Origin: Sweltsa coloradensis
Taxonomy: Eukaryota; Arthropoda; Insecta; Plecoptera; Chloroperlidae
Reading direction: 5' to 3'
Assembly: GCA_024449915.1 (NCBI GenBank)
Contig: JAMZAV010001757.1
Coordinates: 1 to 64,000 of the forward strand
DNA length: 64,000 nt
Under the pieces are notes generated by a model. It searched no databases, was not told where the DNA came from, and saw only the letters and a list, made by a program, of their open reading frames with translations. The position numbers and the translations under genes are program-made. Of the stretch, positions 30,285-39,799 are shown piece after piece. Position 1 is the first letter of the stretch. The number at the start of each line of letters is the position of its first letter.

Positions 30285-31080
30285 TGCAGGTATAAAAGAC
30301 ACATTCTGCTGTACATCCTCCAATTGCTGTTTTCTGTGCCATCAGCAATTCTCATCACAATATCACATCAATATTGCTTTATATCCAACTTTTCTTTATT
30401 CTATATGAATTCTTAATCTAGTAGGGCATTCTATTATTTTGCATCTACTTTACTTTAACATAAACACTAATCAATCAATCATCACACACATATATATATA
30501 TATATATCAATTATATATTATAGACACATTCTACTGTACATCATTGCTGTTTTCTGTGCCATTAGCAATTCTTATCACAATATCATATCAATTATTGCTT
30601 TATATCCAATTTTTCTTTATTCTTTATGAATTCTTAATCTAGTAGGGCATATTTTGCATCTACTCTACTTTACCATAAACACTTATCAATCAATCAATCA
30701 TCATATATACTAGACACATTCTCCTGTACATCATTGCTGTTTTCTGTGCCATCAGCAATTATTATCACAATATCACATCAAAAATTGCTTTATATCCAAC
30801 TTTTCTTTATTATATATGAGTTCTTAATCTATAGTAGCGCATGCTATTGTTTTGCATCTACTCTACTTTAACATAAACACTGTGTTTATCATTATTAATC
30901 AATTAATGAATCATCATATATACATATATCAATATTATCAATCATCATACATATCAATATCAATATCCATATCAATTATCAATTATGCTTTATATTCAAC
31001 TATTCTTTCTTCTAACACTGTGTATATCATTATAATTACTATCACTTTTATTATTAATTATTAATTATAGACTATTCACT
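30285..31080. repeat. Tandem array of ~190-240-bp units
   Basis: Three full units and one partial share ACACATTCTGCTGTACATC, TTTCTGTGCCATCAGCAAT, GCTTTATATCCAACTTTTC and AATCAATCATCA. Unit starts are near 30297, 30530 and 30715. TA/ATC microsatellites separate the units and explain their length differences. Small open frames are compositional. Confidence 0.8.
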
Positions 31081-31125
31081 TTCTCTGCAAAGAGTTATAC
31101 TTGTACACTGTACTAGTCTAAGTGA

Positions 31126-31157
31126 ATAAAAATATCTATCTATCTATCTATCTATCA
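31126..31157 (+). repeat. (ATCT)n microsatellite
   Basis: About eight ATCT units following GTGAATAAAAAT; a likely LINE 3' terminus. Confidence 0.8.
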
Positions 31158-31189
31158 TTCATTCTAGGAGAGTAGGTTAGAGATAGGAA

Positions 31190-31740
31190 GGGTGAATAGT
31201 CACAACACTGCACAACCAGTGAGGTGGCTTCCCTCCAAGACTCTGGTGCTTGGGCGACATTTTTTTTTGTTTATTTGGATTAAGGACGCGTCAACCGTTA
31301 GGTCATAATGCACCACTCTAACCTAGGGGGGGAGGAGGGGCCCATGCTGGTCAGAACCAGCCACGGGTAAGGGGAGGAAAGGGGGTTCTCACGTCGCGGT
31401 CGTCATTGTCTTCGTCATCGTTCGTGGTGTCATTGTCGTCATCGTCGTCGAGGGGTCGTCAAGGGAAGGGGGCAAGGTCCCCGACGACTATTGCCAGAGC
31501 TCGCCTCTATTTTCGGGGAGTAAAATACTACCCTTCATACTAGCTGATGTTTGCGAGGTGGACTTTTTCTCTTGAATCGCCTTTTACGATTAGCAGAGCC
31601 ATGCTCTGGGCCTATTCTACCCCGGACCCAGACGGTGCTTGGGCGACAAAAGAACCATGTCTTACCCTGGATTTGAACCAAGACCCGTGGCAACGAGAGA
31701 GGCTTCCCTACTTATTGTGACTGGGATTCGAAAACAAAAG
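31190..31740 (-). repeat. tRNA-like SINE split by SINE-A
   Basis: Left part (31190-31259) and right part (31634-31740, with CTTGGTTCAAATCCAGGG on the minus strand as B box) together match the SINE at 29870-30010. They were parted by insertion of SINE-A, whose target duplication lies in this SINE. Confidence 0.6.
31260..31633 (-). mobile_element. SINE-A copy with perfect 15-bp target duplication
   Basis: The best-defined copy of the family: GGTGCTTGGGCGACA stands at both 31245-31259 and 31634-31648. The minus-strand 3' end is A-rich (seen as TTTTTTTTGTTTATTTGG at the left), and the 5' end is CGTCTGGGTCCGGGGTAG. Length ~374 bases. An A-rich 3' end plus target duplication shows LINE-driven retroposition. 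I see no convincing A/B box, so its polymerase III origin is unproven. Confidence 0.75.
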
Positions 31741-31879
31741 GAAACATTACTACTATATATATATATATATATTAGTCACTCAACGCTACAAGTTGCAAAC
31801 TCTTGGCTATAAACGTGATAAGAGAACGAGTACCAGATCACACTTCTCACTGCCTTAAGTCAACAGTTTTTATGTTTGA

Positions 31880-32230
31880 TGGTAGGCCTACATTACGAAC
31901 AAAATGAGGGTGCTGCGATGGGTTCTCCAATCTCACCAGCGGTAGCAAATATATTATACACGGAGGCATCTGAGGTAGAAGCCTAAACTGTATCTCCGAT
32001 ATATTGACGACTTATTTCTGATTTGGCCACACGGAGATCCTGAACTTGAAGTCTTGGCCAGTCATATTATGAAAAGTCAAAGTAACAGCATAAGGCCAGT
32101 GGTTTACTCTTTCAGGCTCGGTGGTTACCGATGTTGACCACCAACTTGCTGATTTTATGTACTTTAATGCATGGTGGATAGCATCAATAACCACCTTTCT
32201 ACGGAAAATACAGACTTCCCTTCATACTAC
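31880..32230 (+). pseudogene. Penelope-like RT fragment (element 2)
   Basis: Plus strand: HYEQNEGAAMGSPISPAVAN (RT motif), a stop near 31985, then YLRYIDDLFLIWPHGDPE with the catalytic YIDD at 32000-32011. The frame then decays. The protein resumes at 33010 with FTVEKEKDGKLPFLDVMV, after an inserted SINE region. Confidence 0.75.
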
Positions 32231-32600
32231 AGTTTTTACCCCAAACTTGTGAAGTGTCTGGCAGAGATTTTATGGACAAATCAAAATAGCAAAGTGTAAA
32301 AAATGATAAAAACGGGCAGTTTTTATGAATGTCCCGGAATTTTGGTTCATTCATAACTAGAGATAGAGTTGAGATAAAATTGAAAACAAAAATGTAACCA
32401 AAAGAAAAAAACAGATTTTTGAAAATTTTGACTCCGAAAATTTGTCACTGCTAATTTCGAATTTACAACCATTCCAAAATTTAGCAAAATTTTGAAAATT
32501 TTGACCAAAACCAAAAAAAAAATATATGAAAATTATTTAAAAAAAACAAGGAATTTTATGAAATGATTAATTTTGAGAAAAAATTAACACTTAATTTCCG
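32231..32600. other. AT-rich sequence, no feature
   Basis: Rich in AAAATTTTGA repeats; may be more of the insertion between the two halves of Penelope element 2. Nothing recognisable. Confidence 0.4.
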
Positions 32601-32614
32601 TGCCGGAAAGAGTT

Positions 32615-33008
32615 AGCCGAGGTAGTTTAACCGATTCTCACTAGAACACCGAAGTTAAACAAACTCGGGCGTGGTCAGTCAGGGGGAGAGTGGGTGACCG
32701 TAATGCTCTGAATCTCACGTACACCGCTGGTTAGAGCAGATTGAGGGTTCGAGAGGTAGTGTAACGGCTTCGTTATCCTCGACGTCTGTTTGGCAGTCCG
32801 GGTTAGTGGAGGAACCTATATGACTGTCAAGGTTAAACCGTCCTTTCGGATGGGAAGTTAAACCGTTGGTCCCCTTGGTACTTTTTGAAAGGAGTAGGCT
32901 ACGTGCCATTACCGGGTTTCCCCTCTTCCCTTCTGTTCATACTTAATCCTCATCAATCACAGCTCATTGTCTCGTATAGCCAAAGTGCATTAATATGAGA
33001 CGTTAAGC
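32615..33008 (+). mobile_element. 5S-rRNA-like SINE (SINE3 type)
   Basis: The head (32615-32705) resembles 5S rRNA: GATTCTCACTAGAACACC, CGAAGTTAAAC, CTCGGGCGTGGTCAGT and GGGTGACCG follow the order of the internal promoter. Beyond it are a body with CGGATGGGAAGTTAAACCG and an end GAGACGTTAAGCAA. It is inserted in Penelope element 2, which resumes right after it. A decayed 5S gene is the alternative, but the non-5S body argues for a SINE. Confidence 0.6.
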
Positions 33009-33009
33009 A

Positions 33010-33850
33010 ATGTCCAATCCAATCAACAGCATAAATTTCACTGTAGAGAAAGAAAAAGATGGTAAACTTCCGTTTCTTGACGTCATGGTAACAAAGAAGA
33101 AAGATAAATTAGGACACTCAGTATACCGGTACCGCAAACCGACACACTCAGAACGTTACCTACATGCTGAATCTTCCCACACCACCCTCAACAAAAACAA
33201 GCAGTAATCAACACATTGGTACACCATGCGAAACTTCTGTCAGACGAAGATAGCTTTGAATCAGAGAAAACTTATCTTACTTCCGCCCTCGTAAAAAAAA
33301 CGAACCAAAATATTCAAAAAGCTTTTAAATGAACCCCACAAAGAAGAAAGAATGATAGTGTAGACAAACCGATTAGCACAGCCCTCATACCTACGTAAAA
33401 AACACTACTGATAAAATTGCAAGATATCTTAACAAGTATAATGTCAGAACCATCTTCGTCTCGGATAGAAAAATATCAGCTATGTATGTTACGTCCGGTG
33501 AAAGACCAGCTCAAACTAGCATCAGCGGGAGTTTATCAAGTGCCCATGTAAATGCGGGGAAGTGTACATAGGACAAACAGGGCGTGCAGTAGCAACTCGC
33601 GTTTCAGAGCACAAAAGTCCACCAAATATGCACTAACAACCAAGTCCGCTATTGCGGACCATGCGGTAACCTACAACACTGATAATAGCCACGAAACACT
33701 TTTCGACAAAACCAAAATTTTGAAAATAGAATCCTCATACTGGCCACGAACCATACGTGAAGCAATCGAAATAAGAAAAAACTACAACAATTTCAATCGC
33801 GACGAGAGTTACCCCCTCAGCAAGACATGGACATTTGTGACACACAGCCC
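33010..33850 (+). pseudogene. Penelope-like C-terminal half with GIY-YIG (element 2)
   Basis: Plus strand: GKLPFLDVMVTKKKDK, YRKPTHSERYLHAESS, a run of frameshifted sequence, then the nuclease (CPCKCGEVYIGQTGR, VATRVSEHKS; paired Cys and YIG visible, near 33540-33620), then frameshifts into TILKIESSYWPRTIREAIEI and NNFNRDESYPLSKTW, ending in a stop at about 33852. At least three frameshifts. It is a different subfamily from element 1. Confidence 0.8.
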
Positions 33851-34070
33851 CTGACGCCGTCCAGACGCAACAAGGTCAGATCGCAGGCAGAGGGGGCGGT
33901 CCAGGGTCACGTGAGGAGGGGCAATGTGGTCCACAGCGGCCACGAAACGTTGGTATTTCAAGTTAATTTAGTAATAATTTGCCTACACTACTCGGACTAC
34001 CCGAAGAAGTAGTCATGAATGTGTATAACCGAGAAAGCTCAAACAAACCATGATGTTATCGAAATTAAGA
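33851..34070 (+). other. Penelope-like 3' tail (element 2)
   Basis: Contains GTGG...CCAC stem directly before GAAACGTTGG (33926-33953), and CTCGGACTACCCGAAGAAG, which matches CGGACTACCCGAAAATAC in the palindromic element at 14.7-15.9 kb. Confidence 0.6.
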
Positions 34071-34529
34071 TCACAATTTTTTTAACATGCCATTATACTT
34101 CCTAAGTGTGATTGAAACTGTAGGTTTAAAACCCCAATTTTTTGCGATATTCACAAGCTCAATGTCAATGTCATCTTGCAGTACCTCCAATCTCAAGGAT
34201 ATCTATTACATGCGCTGTTATGATCGATCCACTTTAATCAGTTGCATGAATTAAATTCTTATTATAATTTATATTCACGTTATGTAGCAAAGAAGCCATC
34301 TTATTTCATAAATACCGTACAAATTTCACAAATAGATAAGTTGGATTACTGTTGAGATTGATTCTGGCACAGTATTTCCATCCGAGAATGAGATTGGAGC
34401 ACTTGGTTGAATCGGATTACTGATCGAACTAGATTTTTTAAATCGGACAGGAGGGAACCCTCATGTGACGTCACAGCTAGCAGTCACGTGGCCGTGAATC
34501 GTCCTGATGACAAGCATCCTCATTTCGCA
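34071..34529. other. No recognisable feature
   Basis: Mixed-composition sequence with CATGTGACGTCACAG (about 34460) but no ORF or repeat family that I could tie to the rest of the window. Confidence 0.4.
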
Positions 34530-36965
34530 AGTTGACGCCTGCAGAACGGCGCAACAAATATCACGCTCCAACTTTTATTCTATTCATTATTTGGACAAAA
34601 CTTAAGAGGAATAATATTTAGCAAACATATCGTTACTTCCAATAGCGATTATTTCGATTTTTTACACAGCCGTTAGCTTGTTATAATAATGTACGCATTA
34701 TAAATAGAAAAATTATCAACACCTTTAAGTCTGTCTTCTCAACTTTAATTGACAAAATACTACTGGTCGGATTTCGCCAAGAATTGTCTCTAATATGCAT
34801 CCATCTAAGACAAGAAATAAATGAACTTTCTATATAGAAAAAGCACTGAACGAAAATTTACAGCACAGCCTGCAGTTTTTCACGGCTCATCCGCACGTCA
34901 AAAGTGCCTATTTGAGATGAAAACACAATACCCTGCATATTACTCTATGCTGTAAATTTTCGTTCAGTGCACTTTCTGTCTAGAAAGTTAATTTACTTCT
35001 TGTCTAAACAGTACGATGCATATTATGAAAGAGGTCTTGACGAAATCCGATCACCAGATTTTTGTCAATTGAAATTGTTTAATGTAATTTCATAAAAAAC
35101 AAGTTAAAACCTTTAATTCTATTTCAATACGTATATCGGTATAACACGTTAATGGCTGTTTAGAAATTTACATTAATCGCTATTAGAAGTAATGATATGT
35201 TTGTTAAATACTAGGAAACGCTCAGTTGGACGCGTTGATAAGCGAGCACGTGCTATAGCTAGACCCACAATGCACATTTTTTTAAATTTTTAAATTTACG
35301 ACGTTCGCGTTTCCAGTATTGTTTAATATTTCCAAGGTATTTGGGTAAACCCGTGTTTAAATCTTTAAAATCCACCACCATCTAGAGGACCTTGACTCCT
35401 TGGGAAAACTTTTTAAACTCTTTGTTGACAATTAATAGACTGCTTCCTCGAAAGTATTTTGATTACTTCTAGGTGGCAGTGCATTAGAAACTTCGCGCGT
35501 CTTTTCGTTGCCATGGCAACGTTACTTTTGTTATAATGTAATTTCCATCTACACTACTTATCGGATCAAAATAAAATTAACATATTCGTGACCAGACGGA
35601 CATTCTAAATGATTTGGCTATCTCAGATTTGTCGCCGTTGAGTTTGAAAAAAAAACTTTCGATTAACTTTAAAGTAACTTTTTAACTTTTTGAACGATTT
35701 TGCCACAAAACTAATGGCATTCAATCGAGAACAAAGCTTGCGGATGGTGAAAATTTCAACTCGATCCGAGCCTCCGTTCGACCGCTATCACGAGCCAAAA
35801 AAGCTGCACGACTTTCCGTTGCCATGGTAACCGTACTTTGTTATAATGTAATTTCCATCTACACTACTTATCGGATCAAAAGAACATTAACATATTCGTG
35901 ACCGGACGGACATTCTAAATGATCTGACCATCTCAGATTTTGTCGCCGTGAAGTTTGAAAAAAAAACTTTCGATTAACTTTAATGTAACTTTTTAACTTT
36001 TTGAACGATTTTGCCACAAAACTAATGGCATTCAATCGAGAATAAAGCTTGCGGATGGTGAAAATTTCAACTCGATCCGAGCCTCCGTTCGAACGTTATC
36101 GCGAGACATACAAACAAAAAAAAAAAAAAACAAAAAACAAAAAAAAAAAAACAGTGACTATTTTTTCCGGCAGAGTCAAATGGAAACGCTCGCTTCGCTC
36201 GCTTAATTATACATCTTAAAGGGGTATTTAACCGCTAAACTCAAAAAAATTATTTCATTCAGGCTAACTAGTAATGAATTTAGCAATTAACAGAAAAATT
36301 ATTGGGGCCACCATGACCTCCCAAAAAATTGTCAAACATGACATTTTAGAGCTAGGTCCCATCGGCAAAAATCTCCCATAAGAAATAACATGGGGACGAT
36401 CTTTATGCCCCGTGACCTTGGAGGATTTTGATCCAAAAAAATATTAGCCATTATTGACGTACTCGACAGCCTTTTCTGTAAATTCTCTATATTTTGTTTT
36501 GTAATTTGGGCAAGTAGTTCGGTCAAAATATGCTGATTACCAAGTTGGGGTGTGATTTTGGAATGCATATTTTTGCGTGTTTGAGGGTATATTTGGGCAC
36601 AGTTTCAAGACACGATGTTATAAAGAGGCATTTTAGATTAGTACTATGCTCTAGTATCTATGTGGACCAAAAAAGAAGCAGATTGAAGCCGATTTAAGAA
36701 ATTTCCCAAAACACCAATTTTCGCTAATTTCTGGATCAAAAAAATTCAAAAATTCGTGTTAAATCACAGTTACAAGATATAATTTTTTAAACGGTCATTT
36801 TAGTGTAGTATTGTGCTATAGATTACGTGGTAAAAAATAATTTTTGGGTTTTTTAGCCCCTTTAAGTTTTGTCCCGATAATGGATAGAATAAAAGTTGGA
36901 GCGTGATAAGTGTTGCGCCGTTCAGCAGGCGTCAACTTGCGAAACGAGGGTTGCTTGTACATCAG
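34530..36965. repeat. Nested inverted repeats around a Helentron-like element
   Basis: Outer arms: about 34530-34625 and 36860-36965 (CGCAAGTTGACGCCTG, TCACGCTCCAACTTTTATTC and complements). Inner imperfect arms: about 34624-34860 and 34960-35210 (TAGCAAACATATCGTTACTT, ACTGAACGAAAATTTACAGC and complements, about three quarters identical). The Helentron-like copy at 35211-36206 is inserted at the inner right edge. The remaining part, 36207-36860, is AT-rich with no coding potential. Possibly one DNA transposon with long inverted ends. Confidence 0.5.
35211..36206 (-). mobile_element. Helentron-like element, subfamily III variant
   Basis: On the minus strand it starts TTAAGCGAGCGAAGCGAGCG (36206) and ends GCGTTTCCTAG (35211) followed by T. 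The 3' subterminal GCTCGCTTATCAACGC mirrors its own 5' TTAAGCGAGC, including the A that differs from the other copies. X-box-like sites at 35507-35520 (perfect GTTGCCATGGCAAC) and 35818-35831. 996 bases. Confidence 0.7.
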
Positions 36966-37151
36966 TTGGGCTTGAATCGGAGAATACCCGACATGATATA
37001 AGATTCGTGACGTAGTTGCTAGTAGGCCTACCATAAATACTAACCAGTAAAATAAATAAATTTATTTATTATTTATTTATTTATAGGCCTACTTTGCTTG
37101 GTAGGAACTTGACTCACACGTTACCCGTTGTCCATGGGAGGTGTGTAAATA

Positions 37152-37714
37152 CTAGGAAAACGCTAAAGTCCCGCCGCGTTGATGGATGAGCTTTTTTTAA
37201 GTTTTTAGTTTGCGTGGGATATCTTTACTTTTGCAAGTGCTTTGTTTTGCTGCCTACGCATTGTAGGTGATTGTTGTCAAGTTTCTATTGAAACTTATCA
37301 ATTTGTTATTATTTACCGTAAAAAACTTATATTAAAAGCTTTATTTCTATGGATTCTGGCTAACTTTTTTTTTTCTTCTTTCAAAAGGTACTTCATCACC
37401 ATAACCTTAATGTACATGTATAATATGAACGTTGAAGCCCCACCCGTTGGTCAGAATTGGCCCAAACACGAAAATATCGCACAAAAAAATCGAAAAAAAT
37501 CGTAAAAGTACGATATTCATGAGAAATATTTCTTCGAATGTACCCAAAAACAATACAGCTCTAAGTTCAGAGATTTCGAAGGTCCTCTCCAATTTTCATC
37601 AAGATCGGATATGCCGTTTACCCGGTAGAGAACGAACAAACAGCAAAAAAAAGAAAAAAAAAACAAAATTGTTTGGGGCTCGGTGAAATTGAAGTCTTCG
37701 CTTCGCTCATCCAA
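37152..37714 (-). mobile_element. Helentron-like element, subfamily I
   Basis: Minus strand: starts TTGGATGAGCGAAGCG at 37714 and ends GCGTTTTCCTAG at 37152 followed by T. Standard 3' hairpin with loop GGCGGGACTTTA. Adjacent (4 bases) to the next copy in the same orientation. Confidence 0.7.
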
Positions 37715-37718
37715 CTAA

Positions 37719-38457
37719 CTAGGAAAACGCTCAAAGTCCCGCCGCGTTGATGGATGAGCTTTTTTTAAAAGATTTTAGTCTGCGTGGGATATCTTTACTT
37801 TTGCAAGTGCTTTGTTTTATTGCCTACGCATTGTAGGTGATTGTCGTCAAGTTTCTATTGTTACTTGTCAACTGGTATTATTTACCGTAAAAAACTTATA
37901 TTAAAAGCTTTATTTCTATAGATTCTGGCTAACTTTTTCAACTTTTTTTTTCAAAAGGTACTACATCACCATAACCATAATGTCCTTGTATAATATGAAC
38001 GTTGTAGCACCACCCGTTTGGTCAGAATTGGCCCAAATGGCACGAAAATATCGCACAAAAATCTAAAAACTTATATAAAAAGCTTTATTTCTATGGATTC
38101 ATGCTAACTTTTCAACTTTACATTTGAATGTACTACATCACCATAACCTTAATGTCCATGTATAATATGAACGTTGTAGCCCAACCGTTTGGTCAAAATT
38201 GGCGCAAATGGCACGAAAATGTCGCACAAAAAATCGAAAACAAATCGTAAAAGTATGATATTCATGAGAAATATTTCTTCGATTGTATCCAAAAACAATA
38301 CAGCTCTAAGTTCAGAGATTTCGAAGGTCCCCTCCAATTTTCATAAAGATCGGATATGCCGTTTGCCCGGTAGAGAGCGAACAAACAGACAAAAAAAAAA
38401 TCCTGAGCTAAATTTTTTGGGGTCAGTAAAATTGAAGTCTTCGCTTCGCTCATCCAA
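37719..38457 (-). mobile_element. Helentron-like element, subfamily I, tandem neighbour
   Basis: Minus strand: starts TTGGATGAGCGAAGCG at 38457 and ends GCGTTTTCCTAG at 37719 followed by TT. It contains a partial internal duplication (the ACTTATATTAAAAGCTTTAT and ATGAACGTTGTAGC blocks occur twice). The sequence right of it (38463-38496) resembles that left of the first copy (37083-37118), so the pair may have replaced or split one site. Confidence 0.7.
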
Positions 38458-38675
38458 CCAGCAGAGGCCTACTTTGCTTGCTTGACTCACACAATACAGC
38501 TGCAGGCTGCTGTAGACAGAAGGGATGAAGCAGCATAGAGAAGATTACAATTTGGCGGCTTGCAGATTTCTCGTGTTTGTTCGCTCTTTGCAGCACAAAC
38601 AGATTCTCCTAATTTCACCCAACATTTCCAGTGAACCCTCAAAATGTCACAAAGTAAACCAGCGACGTTTTATAG

Positions 38676-39510
38676 TTGGATGAGCGTAGCGAGCGTAGCG
38701 AGCGGAAGCGAAGACTTCAATTTCACTGACCCCCCAAAAAAATAAGCTCGGGTGTTTTTTTTTTTTTTTTTTTTTTTCCGTCTGTTTGTTCGCTCATTTC
38801 CGGGGAAACGGGAAAGCGATTTGATTTAAAAATTTTTAAAGGGACCCCTTTGGGTTTTTCTGAAATTAGAGGTGATTGTTTTTGGGGACAATTTGAAAAA
38901 ATTTTCTCATGAAATATCGTACTTTTTTCGATTTTTTTTGATTTTTAGTGGCGATATTTTCGTGGGCATTTTGGGCCCATTCCCCACCCCAAAAGGGGGG
39001 GGCTTTTGAAAGTTTTATAAATTTTACATGGAATTAAGATTATGGTGGTGTGTACCTTTTGAAAAAAAAAAGTTGAAAAAGTTGCTAGAAAACTAAGAAA
39101 TAAAGGTTTAATATTAGTTTTTTTTTAAATTTTTTGTGGATATTTTCGTCACATTTTGGGCCCCATTCGAACCCAAAAAGGGAGGGCTACAACGTTCCCA
39201 AATTTTCCCCTGGACATTAAGGGTTTTTGGGGATGTGTACCTTTTTTAAAGAAAAAGTTTAAAAAATTATTCAGAATCACAGAAATAAAGGGGTTTTTTT
39301 TTTGAGTTTTTTTTAAAATTTAAAAATACCCCAAATTTAAAAAATAACAATAGAAACTTTCAAAAAATCACCTCCACAATCATTTAAAAAAACACTTGCA
39401 AAGGGAAAAATGCAAAACCCAAACGCACAAAAACCCCCCCCCCAAAAAAAAAATTTCAAAAAAAACGCTCATAATCAACCCCGGCGGGGCTTTTGCGTTT
39501 TTTTCCCCGT
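38676..39510 (+). mobile_element. Helentron-like element, subfamily I, degraded by sequence errors
   Basis: Starts cleanly with TTGGATGAGCGTAGCGAGCG (38676), then from about 38800 the interior shows homopolymer inflation. The 3' end survives as AACCCCGGCGGGGCTTTTGC near 39478-39500, compared with the clean AACGCGGCGGGACTTTAGCG. Orientation is opposite to the two preceding copies. Confidence 0.55.
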
Positions 39511-39799
39511 ATATAAAATAAATATTTTTTTCATTGAAAAGGACTCACATCACAAAAACCCACTGTAACGGAGATCCTTTTTGGATTAAAATATTTTGAA
39601 TCGTTTTTTAGGGGTTGAGGAACGAAAAAAATCTTACAAAAAAAAATAATGAAAAACCAAAGTTGGGTTTTTAAAAAGTTGTGTTGCCCCTTTGTTAAAA
39701 CCCCTTCAAAAAATTAAAAAAAACGAAACTAAAAAAAGAATATAAAAGGGGTTGTAAAACAAAACCCTTTTCGCGCCTCCTTTTAAACGGCTCCCAAAA

